From: Emydura subglobosa
Taxonomy: Eukaryota; Chordata; Testudines; Chelidae
Assembly: GCA_007922225.1 (NCBI GenBank)
Contig: ML680003.1
Span: 308,723 to 372,722, forward strand
Length of the DNA stretch: 64,000 bases
Direction: 5' to 3'
In this document: in pieces, positions 1 through 11,399 of the stretch
Layout: each line of letters begins with the position of its first letter
Numbering within the stretch: the first letter of the stretch is position 1
The notes under the pieces: model-generated
Told to the model about the DNA's origin: nothing
Databases searched by the model: none
The model's input: only the letters and a program-made list of their open reading frames with translations
Position numbers and translations under genes: made by a program

Positions 1-1286
1 CAAAGTGAGATTATCCCAAGGCCTGCCATTAGATGTGTTCAAATACGAACAGGCTGAAGAGAAATGTCTCTCTTTCCCTCTGCTAGCAAGTGAAATGACA
101 CCTGATTTAGAAGCTATTTAGTTCTTCCAGATCAAAAGCTCATGGTTTCATATCACTGGGGCACAAAGAAAATTCAGAGTGCATTAATCGTATGGCAAAT
201 CATGGGCCAAATTCATCACTGTCGGTGCAGGGAATTCTAAAGTGTATCTCTCCATGCCAGCTAAGTCCATTGCACCTGTGTGTGTATGGGTGTGCGTGTG
301 AGTGCACATTCACCTCTTTGCATCTGTGGGGGTGGATGTTTTGTGCAGCTGCAGTCTGTTGCCACAGCAGAATTTCCATCAGGGTTCACACCATCAAAAA
401 CTGACAAACACCTACAACGAACTTAGCCCGATGATTATGCAGGAGGTTCAGCCGTATGGATACCTGTCGAGTGAAGAGAAGGACATGAGGAGTGTGAACA
501 TCTGCTGAATGGTTCCTCTGCTTGGCCCAGTGCTGGAAGCAAGGTCTAAGCTAACAAGCAGGACGCTGGGCACAAGACAGGGACAGTATGTTTAGATACA
601 GCTGAAATTTGGCCTATTAGCTGCAATGGATTCTATGTCTGTTTGTATATAGCCTCGAATCATTCCTGGTGCTGACTGCTTTTCTCGTGGGCTAACTGGA
701 CAGGATGGCAGAGGGGACAGACAGATTAAAACCACGGCTGAAATCTGACCTACTTTTCCAACAGATTCATATTGCTCCAGAAATAGCAGTTGAACACTCT
801 GGCTGGACAGTCAATGGGACACTCCTAAGAATAGCGTATCCCTGTCTGACAGCTTTACAACTGGCCCCAGTATCACACTGCCCTTAATGTCAGGGGTGTG
901 TCAACACTGCAAAGAAACATCCATGTCACTGAGTGTCAGAGCCCGGACCAACTGACTCAGGATGCAGGGCTAAAAATTGCACTGTAGACATCCAGGCTTC
1001 GGCAGGAACCCAGGCTCTGAAATCCTGGGAGGAGTGAGGGGCTCAAAGCCTGGGATCCAGCCAGAGTGTCTACACTGCTAGTTTTAATCCCGCAGCCTGA
1101 GCCCCATGAACCCGAGTCAATCAACCCAGGCTCTGAGATTGACGCACCGTGGGTTTTGGTTTGCAGTGCAGACATCCACAGGGTGGCCAGAGAGAGAGAA
1201 ACCCACAGAGAAGCACTCACAGCTCTTTGTTTAACATATCTGTAACCAGCTACAAAAAGTGCTTCACTGAATATTGCATCTTACAG
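1..1286. other. Upstream/intron 1 of gene A, no exon found
   Basis: No NKR-P1 first exon (short ATG segment with Y-A-D/E-L and a phase-1 donor) was found on the + strand. 990-1145 resembles the short hAT-like elements built on a tctacact... core. The short open frames here look like chance. Confidence 0.5.
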
Positions 1287-1385
1287 ATCTCCAGGGATCT
1301 GCACGTTGGCACAGGATCGTTCTGTGGATTGCTTTGGCTGGCAACGTGATCCTGGCCACAGTGGTAGTGGCACTGGGCATTCAGG
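1287..1385 (+). CDS. Gene A exon 2: transmembrane segment
   Basis: A 99-nt exon, acceptor cttacag and donor gtgagt, starting and ending in phase 1. It encodes a short juxtamembrane piece ending ARWHR, then an uncharged hydrophobic stretch of about 22 residues (IVLWIALAGNVILATVVVAL). Gene B's matching exon is also 99 nt with the same RWH and AG positions. No basic residue lies within the membrane span, so there is no obvious contact for a signalling adaptor such as FcR-gamma or DAP12. Confidence 0.85.
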
Positions 1386-4300
1386 GTGAGTAGCTCAAAG
1401 CCTGCTATCCATTTGAACATGTGCGCAGTGACTGCAGCTGCTTGGGAAATTTTCAATGGAAAAGTTTTCCATTGGAAAACGCAGTTTCACTGGAATGAAA
1501 GGGTTTAGTAGGAATGTGTCAATTTCAGTGAAGTTGTCACCAGAAAAATGTCAAAACAAACCTCGTGACTTTCTCATATATTTTCAATAATGTTGAAATA
1601 TTTTGTTTTGATAAGGTAAAATGTTGAATCATTTTGTTTCTACATTTATATTATATAAAAAGATAAATGTGAATGATATTATATTTATATTTCAGAATGT
1701 TATATGTTTCACATTTAATGTCCTATTTAATATTATCTGAAAATGTTTTGACTTGTCATAACAAAAATGCCTTTTTACCTTATCACAGGGAAACCTTTGG
1801 CCATCATCAAAACAACCATTTCAATGTTTCTGAACAAAAAATTTTCAGAATTTCTGTGTTGCAGGAAATGTCAAAATTTTGACTTTTCATTCCAGTTCGG
1901 AATGAAAACAAATTTCTTAAAGTTGGAAAGGAAATTCCATTTCCCAACTAACTCTTCAGTGATATAGCCCCGGTTCTCCTGTCCCGGCACAGTTCCCTTG
2001 AGATCTTGCTCCACTTGTCAGTAGATGATAATTGGATGCTTCATCCCTGCCAAGGCAAAGTGTTACAAGGACAAGGTCCAGTCTGAACTTGGTTCCTGAA
2101 ACTCAGGTGACTCAGTTGAGGGGAACGTCATCTTTGTTGAATATTGTTGCCCCTCTGGTCCATATGGTTTGTCACTGTTCACAGCCTTTCAAGCCTGTTG
2201 CCATTAGGAGACATCAATATAAGTCAGGTCTATTCTCAATGTCATCCTGTTTATTTACAAAAAAACATACGTACATCAAGTCCTGTTTCTTTGATCACAG
2301 GAAAAACAAACAGACAGCAGCAGGAAGGCTCCTGGCTTACCCCGATACCTGCCTCTCCACTGAGCTTTGTGCCCAGGAAGTTCTGTCTGTGTTCTTCCTC
2401 TCAGGATCATGATCACACCTGCTTCCCCTGGCTCCCCCTCTCCAACACACGCAGGCTGCTGCTGATCACCTAGCCCCTGTGTTTCCAACCAGGAAACCTC
2501 GCAGTCCCCCTAGCTTAGCTCTGATCTGCCATGTGGCCTGTTGCAGTGGGTGGTAACCTCCGCTGTCTGGAGCTCTCTGCCACATAAAGGGGCTTAATTG
2601 TTCCTTTTTGTTGAGCTTGGCTCCTACTGGCTTTCATTAGGCCAATGATTGTCCTTGGGTCAAACACCCCGTTGATGAGAACTTTCAACATCATCCTATG
2701 AGAGACAAAATGGAATGGATCGGAATATTCATAATGAACAAGGTTCTTCCTTCCTTCTGCTCTCTCCTCCCTTTCTTTCCTGCCTCATTCCATCATCTCT
2801 GCCCCTACCAGAGTCCACAGACACTCCTTGATGATTTTATTACATCATCACATTCTCACTTTTCAAATCCCTAAATAGTAACGATGATTCCAATTTCTTA
2901 CCCCTTCTCTGGGCAGTAGCAGATTTCAGGGTCTGGCAGGTCAGTGTCTTGTCTGGAGGAGAAATCAATAATGCAGATCCCAGGATGTTGCCTAGTGCAA
3001 TTTGTTTATTTACTATATATATACTATAGATATATACATATCTTGTTTCCTGGTCATAAACTGCACCCTGGTAACCCCCTTCCCTCAGCAGAAGCCCCAG
3101 TGCCAGTCACCAAGAAGCAGCTGTCCTTAACCTCTGTGTCTCTTGGACTTTCTCACTGTTCCTTGTTCCTGCGTCAGCCCTGGGGAAATTCCCTTAGTCC
3201 TCACAGCTCACCTAGAATTGCATGGTCTAGACAGGTGCCTTGGCCATTAGCCTTCCTTATGGGCAGCTGCTGTGCAACACACAGGGATCTCAGGAAAGGT
3301 GTCACTGCCCAGACAAAGGCAAGAGCTTTGCCCCTTCAGGACTGTCTGGATGCAGCGGGTAGCATCCTGGGAACTTACACATCAGTGACCTGTAAAGCAC
3401 ATGACATTAGCCCCTGCTGCCATAACAGCAATAACCACTCACCCGAGTACTGCTCTGAAGTTTTCCAGGGCTGCTCGCTGCAGACAGACACTGAAACAGC
3501 CTCAACGGTTCCTGAGAGTGGCGGTGTCACTCAGACAAACTCTCCCGGCAGAGAATGCAACACGAGCCTGGAGGACTTGGTGTCTCGTCTGAAGCAGAGT
3601 CTGTGTCACTCAGCCCAGAATACCTCAGCAGGTAACTTCAGCTCATTGTGTCTCTCTGAGCACCTTGGCATGATCCAAATACTGGGTAGGCAGAGGGGGG
3701 CCTGTCTGAAGGAGGCAGGCCAGCCTGTTAGCCTCTAATAATATCATCTCTCTCCAGATGGCTCCAGCTGCAAACTCTGCCCCATGGGCTGGCTGTCACA
3801 CAGGGGAAAGTGCTACTGGTTTTCTAAAGAGAACAACATCTGGAACAAGAGCCGTGATGACTGCTCAGTGAAGAGGTCTCGAATGCTAGTGATCCAGGAC
3901 TGCGATGAGATGGTAAAATAAAACAAAAGGGGTCAAACTTCCAATGGAGGGGGTCGTTGGTTATATGGTACCAGATGTGCAAGAGGGCAAGGAGACTTCT
4001 TGCTGAGGAGGCTATTGCAGCATACGGGCTGGAGTACCTTCCACACACTTTGCTCCCCATCGAGAGGAGGATGGAGAGCCAGGAGAGCTGCGTGGCAACA
4101 GAGCCTTGAACCTGTTCCCCCAACCCTGTCTGTCCCCACTGCCTCCACTTATTCCTCTTCCTGCCTCACACTGATCGATGCTCCTTCCCCATCAGGATCC
4201 AAGCAGGGGAAACAGCAAGACAGGAGACAGAAAGGCAAATTAACTGCTATGGGTATGATTTTCAAAAGCAAAAAAAGGAGTTAGGAGATTAAGTCCCTGT

Positions 4301-5717
4301 TAATGGGGTGACAAGAGACTGAAACTGTTACTTGTTCTCCTAATTCCCCTAGATACTTGACTCTCCCACCCTGTGTCTTCTAGCCCTGAGCCCTGTTTAC
4401 ATTAGCGCTCTCTCTGGTGCTGCTACACTGATGGTAGAAATGCTGGGACATTGTAACCAAAAAAAAATCTAGTGTAGACAAGGCCTAAACACTCAAGCGC
4501 CTGTTTTGAGAATAGTCTGTCACGATTTTTAGCTGAAACAAAGAATCCTAGTACTCAGCCAGGTTGTATTCACCCTGAGCCTTTTGTCTTGCGCCCCACA
4601 GCAGTTCACACAGAACGTCACACAGGGTAAATATCCTGTCTGGCTTGGCCTCAGTGTTACATCTCCAGAGAAGAAATGGACCTGGGTGAACAGCTCCCCG
4701 TTAGATCAAAATCTGTGAGTGTTGCCTGGGGGTTCCTATTTTATAAAAAGAAAGTATATGTAATGACACCTGCTGGTTGAGCTATTAATTGGATTTAAAT
4801 ATATTGATCACTGTATCTAAACAAACCAAACTGCAAGATTGCGTGAGCTACAGGACCAGCTCTGAGAGCTCAGAGACTCTAGCAACTAGCACAGGGTGAT
4901 TTTTTTTTGGTGACTAGTGACTTTATTGAAAAAAATAATGCATTTTTCCGGGTAATGAAACTATTTGTGAAGTCAACCCAAATGAGCAAATAATTTTGTC
5001 TGCCAATTTTCTCCCCCCCAAAAAAGTTACAATCGTTTTCTTGTCTATTTGAAATGCAATGTTGCAACTTTTCATTTTGAAATGATGCTTTGTTTCAAAA
5101 TATAGCTTTGTGTATTAAAAGAAAAGATGAAAAAACTTCCCAAAACAAAACAAAAATGACATATATTATTTTCATTTCATTTAATGTAGGGATGTTTTTA
5201 GAGTCATAATTTTCTTTTTCTTTTTCTGTTTTTCATGCAGTAAGAAAAAACCGGGGGGGGGGGGGGGCGGTGTGAAAAATTTTTTTTGTTTTTTATTTTT
5301 CAATTTTTTTCCCCAGAACTGAAAATATCAATTTGCTCAGCTCTATTCATAGTGTAGCCACTAGAGGTTGACAAAGAGCTATGCCGTGCTAGCAAGACTT
5401 ACACAGAGCTCATGGAAGAATTCATTTAAGCTGCCCATTGGATTAGAATGAAAACCTTGCTCTAGGTTCCTTTCATTTAATCTAAGCACATAAGGACAAA
5501 TTTTTCCCTGCTGCAATCAACTCTGCTGATTTCAGCAAAGTTACAGAGGATCTCAATTTGGCTCATTGACTTCCTTTGTCCTATGTTTTACAGGTTCAGG
5601 GTAACAGGTCCTGCTGATGTGAACAGCTGTGGGGTGATAAAAGGGAATCAGATTAAATCTGAAACCTGCAGTGCTGAATTCAAATGGATTTGCCAGACGG
5701 AAGCTGTGATGCTATGA
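1287..5717 (+). CDS. KLRB1/NKR-P1-like C-type lectin receptor, gene A (5' exon outside window)
   Basis: Type II membrane receptor of the NKR-P1 (CD161/KLRB1) family, expected on NK and T cells with CLEC2-type ligands (family knowledge). Coding exons are 1287-1385 (transmembrane), 3461-3631 (stalk), 3758-3912, 4602-4714 and 5594-5717 (three CTLD exons), 662 nt in all. Each has AG/GT borders and phases 1-1-0-2 between them, exactly compatible. The CTLD shows KLCP, GKCYWFSKE, WLGL, NSCGV, ETCSAE and KWICQ. No calcium-binding EPN/WND signature is seen, as usual for NK lectins. The first exon (cytoplasmic tail, possible ITIM) is not visible in 1-1286 and presumably lies upstream. Odd points: the Cys-Pro before RWH is replaced by Ser-Ala, and there is an extra Cys in QDCDEM. 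It could be another KLR subfamily, but neighbours and motifs favour KLRB1. Confidence 0.87.
1386..3460. other. Gene A intron (exon 2 to 3)
   Basis: About 1425-1965 is an AT-rich interspersed repeat (gaaatttcaa-like runs). 1970-2940 is unclassified and may contain old LTR-type sequence. 3007-3040 has a short TA-rich tract. The long open frame that continues into the stalk exon is not translated beyond the exon. Confidence 0.5.
3461..3631 (+). CDS. Gene A exon 3: extracellular stalk
   Basis: A 171-nt phase 1-1 exon encoding about 57 residues: VFQGCSLQTD, an acidic/polar linker, then ECNTSLEDLVSRLKQSLC. That last part is the heptad-like cysteine-bearing stalk of NKR-P1 dimers. Two N-glycosylation sequons (NTS) are visible. 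The donor is gtaact. The acceptor is weak (ctctgaag, poor pyrimidine tract), but phase rules out the stronger-looking ttttccag eight bases on. An in-frame AG ending at 3485 would give a shorter stalk. The frame stays open far upstream and past the donor, which is chance. Confidence 0.78.
3758..3912 (+). CDS. Gene A exon 4: CTLD part 1
   Basis: A 155-nt exon, acceptor tctctccag, donor gtaaaa, phase 1 to 0. It encodes DGSSCKLCPMGWLSHRGKCY and then WFSKENNIWNKSRDDCSV with a MLVIQDCDEM end. LCP, the GKCYWF strand and the DDC cysteine are standard for this CTLD exon. NKS is a glycosylation sequon. The Cys in QDCDEM is absent from gene B and has no obvious partner. Confidence 0.9.
3913..4601. other. 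Gene A intron (exon 4 to 5)
   Basis: Mostly unclassified. About 4385-4490 ends in agtgtagacaaggcct, the terminal sequence of a short hAT-like element seen elsewhere in the window. Confidence 0.4.
4602..4714 (+). CDS. Gene A exon 5: CTLD part 2
   Basis: A 113-nt exon, acceptor gccccacag, donor gtgagt, phase 0 to 2, the same length as in gene B. It encodes QFTQNVTQGKYPVWLGLSVT and the WTWVNSSPLDQNL strand. WLGL is the variant form of the CTLD WIGL core. Sequons NVT and NSS add potential glycans on the lectin face. Confidence 0.9.
4900..5345. repeat. AT-rich interspersed repeat in gene A intron
   Basis: AT-rich sequence ending near tttgctcagctct, matching the degenerate terminus (ttttgaccagctct) of a repeat seen many times in this window. 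It contains a run of about 15 G at 5253-5267. It fills most of the intron between gene A's last two exons. Confidence 0.5.
5594..5717 (+). CDS. Gene A exon 6: CTLD part 3 and stop
   Basis: A 124-nt terminal exon, acceptor gttttacag, entering in phase 2. It encodes FRVTGPADVNSCGVIKGNQI, then ETCSAEFKWICQTEAVML and a TGA at 5715-5717. The three C-terminal CTLD cysteines (NSC, ETC, WIC) are present. No AATAAA or ATTAAA was spotted in the next 1 kb, so the 3' UTR end is not placed. Confidence 0.9.
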
Positions 5718-6529
5718 ACAGTGGCACTGGAGACACTCATTCCTCTAATAGATATGTACAGTCTTGTGTTTCAGTCTCTGAGCCAGACTTCCAGGAGTGG
5801 ATGTGCCTGCAGACACATGTATGTGGATCCTCAAACCAGCTGTTTATATGTGCAACTCAGGTAAATGCATGTGCAAATCAAGCCCTTGGGTATAGACACA
5901 TCTAATGGACATAAACACTGCACCGCTGACCCTTGTCCAGCAAGAACACGCCTCTTCCTCCACATGCATCCACTTCCACCATCATTGATACCCTGGCTCT
6001 ACCCCTTCCTCCTTCACCCTCTTCTCTCCATCTCCGATGCCTCTTCTGCTTTCTGCCTCTCATGCCCATGCTTTCATTCCCTTGTGCTTCCACTTAGTCC
6101 TCCTCTCTGCTTTGTCTTTTATCACTCCCCTCCTCCTTCTGCCTATGAACACATTCTTCTCTTCCCCCACCCAGGGAAGTAGGCTTCCTTCCCACTCTCC
6201 TGTCCATCCCACTATATTCCACTCTACAGCTCCTTCCTATCCCCAATGCCAATCAGTGTCATTTTAGACACCCCCACTTTGTGTCATAATGTGGCTGGCC
6301 CTTTAAGGGGAATTGGGTCTCGGTTTCACCTGTCTTAAACTTCTCTCTCCTCCCCAGAGGTGGGAAAAAATAATGAAGATTGTGTCACATGGCCCACTTG
6401 TCACATGACAATCAGGCCTCTGGGATAGATAAGGGAGAGGAGTGGGGAAGCAGGAGGAGAGAGGAGCCAGAGAATGACAGCCAGTGGCCCATGGAAAGCC
6501 TAGGAAGAGCCAGTCTTGGATTCTCTCCT

Positions 6530-6900
6530 TTGGAAACTTGATAGGCAACAGGTTTAAAAACAGCAAAAGGAGGTATTTCTTCACACAACGGCACAGCAAC
6601 CTGTGGAACTCCTTGCCAGAGGATGTTGTGAAGGCCAAGACTATAACAGGGTTCAAAAAAGAACTAGATAAGTCTAGTCTAATAAGTCTAATAAGGAGGA
6701 TAGGTCCATCAATGGCTATTAGCCAGGATGGGCAGGGATTGCTGTTTGCCAGAAGCTGGGAATGGGCGACAGGATGGATCACTTGATGATCACCTGTTTT
6801 GTTCATTCCCTCTGAAGCACCTGGCATTGGCCACTGTCGGAAAACAGGATGCTGGGCTAGATGGACCGTTGGTCTGACCCAGTATGACCATTCTTCTGAC
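6530..6900 (+). mobile_element. CR1 LINE 3' fragment
   Basis: Recognised by ttcttcacacaacg, the NSLPEDVV-like coding remnant (aactccttgccagaggatgttgtg), and the 3' end tgggctagatggaccgttgg...ctgacccagtatgaccattctt. It is degraded. The same CR1 subfamily recurs at 25.6 and 26.1 kb. Confidence 0.8.
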
Positions 6901-7474
6901 TCCAGATAGAAAGGCCTGAGAGTTCCTGAAGAGATAAAAAGCAGGCAACAGGAACGGCATTTTTACAGGGCAAGGGGGGCAGTAGTGAGAGGCGCAGGAC
7001 TGTGAGACACCTCTGCCAGGAGAAGATGACTGTGACAGAGCAGAGGAGACAGTCCCTCAGGTAGGAGGTCCTGGGTCCAATCGGACACGGGGTCTTTATT
7101 TTAAGTTTATTTTTGGGTCCCCTGAAAGGGATGGAATTTTATTTAATGACTTAGTCTGAGGGCCAAATCACTGCAGCTGCCGAAGCAGGATGAGAAAAGG
7201 AAACAGAGGGCTGCCCCATGCCATGAAGGGGGGATGCTCTGGAGATGGTGACCTTATCACACACTCCTTAACCTGCTGTATCCATCCTGTCACTTTAATA
7301 TCGCCACTATCTGACCTTTCTTCGCTGTTAGACCCTTATCTACGCCCTGCTCCTCTTACCTTCATGGCTATGTAACCGTCTCTCCTGCCACTCTAGTCTG
7401 TCCAACACTGGCAGTATCCTGGACAAACCTGAGGGAGTTGGGATAAACTTTCTTGAATTAAGTTAAATCTTATT

Positions 7475-7678
7475 CAGTGGTTTTCAAACTGGGGTACATA
7501 AGCTCTCTTCAGGGGGTACACGAGAAAAATCCTGTAATGGTGGACAATATCCCTTACAAAGCTTCTTTCCCCCTGTTTTCCAAAGTATATTATGATCAGC
7601 CCTATCTCAGCTGGGGGTACACAGTAGCCTACATTATTTGGAAAGGGGTATGCAGTCTAAAAAACTTGAAAACTGATG
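7475..7678. mobile_element. Short hAT-type element (cagtggttttcaaact)
   Basis: Starts cagtggttttcaaact and ends with a degenerate inverse (aacttgaaaactgatg). Flanks atcttatt and accttact match at 6 of 8 bases, consistent with an old 8-bp target duplication. Same terminal family as the copy at 62.3 kb. Confidence 0.55.
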
Positions 7679-7794
7679 ACCTTACTGAATTAGGATTAAT
7701 AATTTTGGGCTCCATTATATTAAAAATCATGTATAACAATAATATAAATGTTTGGAACTTCAAAAACTATTTAGGAAAATACCTGTGAAGTGGC

Positions 7795-8125
7795 TTTCCT
7801 AGGAGGGCCTTTGAAACAAGGCCCTAGGGATGGACCCATTGCCTAGTAATTACCTGCTTCTGGAAAATCCAGATCAAAGACTTCCTGAACTGTATAAACG
7901 GTGGACTAAACATGTTATGAGTGTGCTAGTTCTGAGCAGAAGCTGTCACAAATTTGAAACTTCAAGGAAACCTTTTGGATAGGATTCTCAAGGATTTCTC
8001 CCTCCAGGGTCCATGTTAAGATTGGGGTGATGTCTAGTAAGCTTATTTGCATGCCTGCTGGTTCTTTTATTGTTTTTAATATGGTTTGTAATGTTTTATC
8101 TTTCGAATAAAACAGGCTTGCACAG
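7795..8125 (+). repeat. LTR-like fragment
   Basis: A non-coding unit ending in a polyadenylation-like cgaataaaacagg with a T-rich run before it, as in the 3' half of an LTR. No partner LTR or internal region recognised. Confidence 0.3.
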
Positions 8126-8364
8126 GAAGTGCCGTGTGGTACCAGTCACCTTGCTTCAGTGGGTCACAGCTAAGAATGCCAAATTCAGGACAAACTGCTG
8201 AGAAATAGGACAGACTCACCCCAAAGTGGTGCTTATTCTACTATTAGACTATACTGAGCCAGTAACAAAAGTAAACTTCTGTCTGACAACACTGGTTAAC
8301 AAGAAGTTAAAAATGCAGTCTCGTTAATTATTCCAGCCCTTGGCTCACCTCCTAGACACTATGT

Positions 8365-8525
8365 GCATGGAGCTAGGTGGCACTGTGCTGCAGAGAGCTG
8401 GACAGGGGACACAATAGTGGGCACTCTCCCCTCGCAGTCGTTGCTGACTCCAGTGCCCCAGGGTGGCGCCTGGGGGTACTCTGCTACAGAAAGCAGAGCA
8501 AGGGGTCCAGTAGGCCACGCTGCTG
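8365..8525 (+). repeat. GC-rich repeat shared with 42.0 kb
   Basis: The segment with gcactctcccctcgcagtcg and ctccagtgccccagggtgg is related to 42005-42130, which reads gcactctccctttgcaatca and cccaatgccccagcg. Two copies of an unnamed repeat. Confidence 0.5.
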
Positions 8526-8764
8526 CCTCCCATACCACAATGTGGTACTACTAAATATTATTATCCCCATTTTACAGAGTTAAAAACTGAGGCATGTAGA
8601 GTTCAGGTGGTTGCTCCCCTCTCCCACCCACCCTAGTGTAGCAGATTGCATGGGAAGTTCACAGCAGAACAAGGAGTAGAGCACAAGAGTCCAGATTTGT
8701 TCATCTGTCCACAGCAAGTCTCACAGAAGTCTAGTTAATCACATTGTCCTTTTTTTCCTCACTA

Positions 8765-8935
8765 TCATCATGTATATAGTGGTAGCACCTAGATACCCAG
8801 CTGAGATCAGGGCCACGTCATGCTGCACAGACACACAGGAAGAGACAGTCCCTGCCCCAGCTGAGAGCAGGGCCCCGTTGTTCTGGGCACTGCACAGACA
8901 TACAGGCAGAGACAGTCCCATTGACTTTTTCTTGC
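8765..8935 (+). repeat. Interspersed repeat, gtgctgcacagac family
   Basis: Contains two adjacent similar pieces (gctgagatcagggccacgtc and gctgagagcagggccccgtt, each followed by a gacagtccc-type tail). The same family appears near 38.1, 47.5 and 62.95 kb as ccccattgtgctaggtgctg. Likely L2/CR1-related non-LTR or SINE sequence. Confidence 0.5.
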
Positions 8936-9552
8936 TCTTTGTTCTTGTTTGCATTGTGGCATGTTTCTTCTTCAGGTATATCATCCACTTGAATGGGCCG
9001 TATTTTCCTGTTATTATTTTAAAAAGACTCCACAAACAATATTTTTTATTTTTAAAAAATATATTTATTTTAAATAAATAAAAAAGACTTGATGAAATCA
9101 CTTTAGAAAACAACTTCCTTTGTCACATAATAATAGTTAATAATACTCAGCTCTTATATAGCTAATCTCAAAGCCAAGGGACCCAGCAAGGACATTTATG
9201 AGTCATTCTTAAATTAACCAGGGCTCTGAGTCTGTGATCAGTACTTTACACGAGGGCCGAACTCTGTTGAAATCATGGTGGAGGCGGGTCCTTTGGAGGC
9301 AAAATTAATCCAATTGCCTTTGTCTACTGTCTCCTGTAGGTGCCTGATGCTGGCCCCATAGGACATTGTTGGAGGAGGGCTGGAAATGCTGCCATTTTAG
9401 ATAGCTCACCTTAATGGGAGACATTAATCCCTCCCACATGGTCACTGGTGGATACTGGTGTGACATTGGCAGACCAGATGCCAGCCCAGAGCTCCAGGCC
9501 AATTCACTAATGTATTTAGTATAGATCAAAGTCATTGTTGAATGTATACAAG

Positions 9553-10757
9553 TGTAAGCAAGGTCTGAGTGTCTGAGTAAAGGGGGGTACATTATTTGCA
9601 TGGGCTTTGTATCTGCATGAGTACAATTAAGTACTTAGCATAATTTACCTAGGTGCGGAGCATAATGGGAAATGGTTAGCAGGGCTGGGTTTGAGTTACA
9701 AACCACTTTTGTGTTAACTGCTGGGGTAATGAAATGTTGTCCTTCAATTGTATGAACAGATGTCAGCAAAACTGTGCTTAGTCTGTTATGATAGAACACT
9801 TCACCCTAAACTAGGCAGAGCTCCCAAGGGTGGCAGGCTGATGTTCCAGCCTGGAAAAGGGGAAGGTAGAGGAGTCTCCTATGGGGATTGTAGGGGCCAA
9901 GCAAAAGGGCTGCCCCAGGCAGGGAGTGACTCTCACCTCTCCTTGTTAAAAGGTAGGCTTAATGACTCACCTTGGAGTCTGTTGTGTCTTGAAAGCAGAG
10001 ACATTTCCTGTATGACAGCAGAAGGTTTACCTAGGAGCGGAAGTCACTAAGAGCTAAACTTTGCCTGACCACTAACAGAGCTCAGTGGGCAATGGGCAAC
10101 TCTGGTGGGAGGCTAGCACAGTCGGTGCCAGCCCAGTCAACAAGGGGGGCCGGCACAGTTGGTGCCAGCCCAGGGCGGCTAGCGGTCGGCGGAGGGGCTG
10201 GCACAGTTGGTGCCAGCCCAGGGGTTGGCAGGAGCCAGGTGCGGTTGGTGCCAGCAGTCGGTGGGAGATCGGCGTGGTCGTTGCCAACAGTGGGGGACTC
10301 AGTGAGGCCCACAGGTGATAGGAGACAGCAGCAGAGGGGGCCTGGACAGGCCTGTGTTGGACTGGTGCGGCATATGGGGCGGAGCCACACCTGAGAGGTG
10401 GATATTGCAACTACGACGGTCAGTAGCGGGGCAAGAAGGAAGGGAGAGGCGCAGGATATGCCCTGTACTCTGGGATGGGTTTGGGCTCATTGAGTTCATG
10501 AACTCTGTTTGCACTGTTTCCCAAACCAGTGCAGTGTTATCTCTGTTTTGCTATTAAAAGGTTTCTTTCCACACTCAGACTCTGTGCTTGCGAGAGGGGA
10601 AGTATTGCCCTTTGGAGGGCACCCAGGGGATAGTGTGTAATTTCCCAGGTGACTGGGTGGGGGCTCAAGCCAGTTTGGTGTTGCATCATTTACAGGGACC
10701 CCCAGATATAGAACCCGGTCCTTGCTGCTGCCGACTTGGTCTGGCAGAAGGGTTACG
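9553..10757 (+). mobile_element. Probable solo LTR with internal minisatellite
   Basis: Starts TGTAAG and ends GGTTACG (from TTACA), flanked on both sides by caag (9549-9552 and 10758-10761), a candidate 4-bp target duplication. ATTAAA near 10552 followed by a T-rich stretch fits the polyadenylation region. No gag/pol coding is seen, so it is a solo LTR of an endogenous retroelement. Boundaries rest on the flank match. Confidence 0.5.
10095..10290 (+). repeat. GC-rich minisatellite (ggcacagttggtgccagccc)
   Basis: Five or six imperfect copies of a ggcac(a/g)gt(t/c)ggtgccagcc core spaced roughly 25-60 bases apart. They create long open frames on both strands that look coding but are repeat artefacts. 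Confidence 0.8.
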
Positions 10758-11399
10758 CAAGTGTATCTGGTGTTTACATGTCATGAAAACTAGTGGGATG
10801 TTACTTGGAGTGTTTTCACTTATCTGTATCCCATTATAATGTAGCAGCAATCATTCACATTGTGTATACCCCTGTAACTATCTCAGCAAACGAGAAAGAA
10901 GCTTTGTGAAATGCAAATGAAGAACTTTAACAGAAAAGTGCTCATTTCAAAGCAAGGGGTGATTGTGTGTGATGACTGGAGGTCAAAAACTCAAAATGCA
11001 TTCATTCTTCACTCACTGTCATCAAAGAAAAAGCCAACGTAGGTAGTGACACTGTCAGTTTGTTTTCGGTGAGAAGGAGCTATAAGTATGAATTCAAAGA
11101 AGGATCCTGCTTCTCTGGACTGTTTGGACTCTTACAGGGAAATGTACCAGATGCAAAGCGGAGATCCCAGAGACAATCTGCTCAAAGAATGTGAGAAAAC
11201 AGAAGGAGGTGGGTCATATTATGAAGATCTATATGAATGACAGCTCATTCTGATGCCACAGAAGGGAAATTAGGGAAATTATTGCCAATTCTCCCCTCCC
11301 TTCCCCCATTCAGAAGAAGCCACACCCCAAAAAACAGCGGAAGCCAGAGACGTCCCATGGTCATATTTTTTAACATCTGAACAATCTACTCTGAATAGC

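Noticed and set aside
2944..3738. 264-residue open frame
   Set aside because: Only its 3461-3631 part is the stalk exon of gene A; the rest is intron that happens to be open and matches no lectin region.
6303..6827. 174-residue reverse-strand open frame
   Set aside because: Overlaps a forward CR1 fragment and has no recognisable domain.
10072..10410. Several overlapping open frames rich in repeated peptides
   Set aside because: Produced by the ggtgccagccc minisatellite inside an LTR-like unit.
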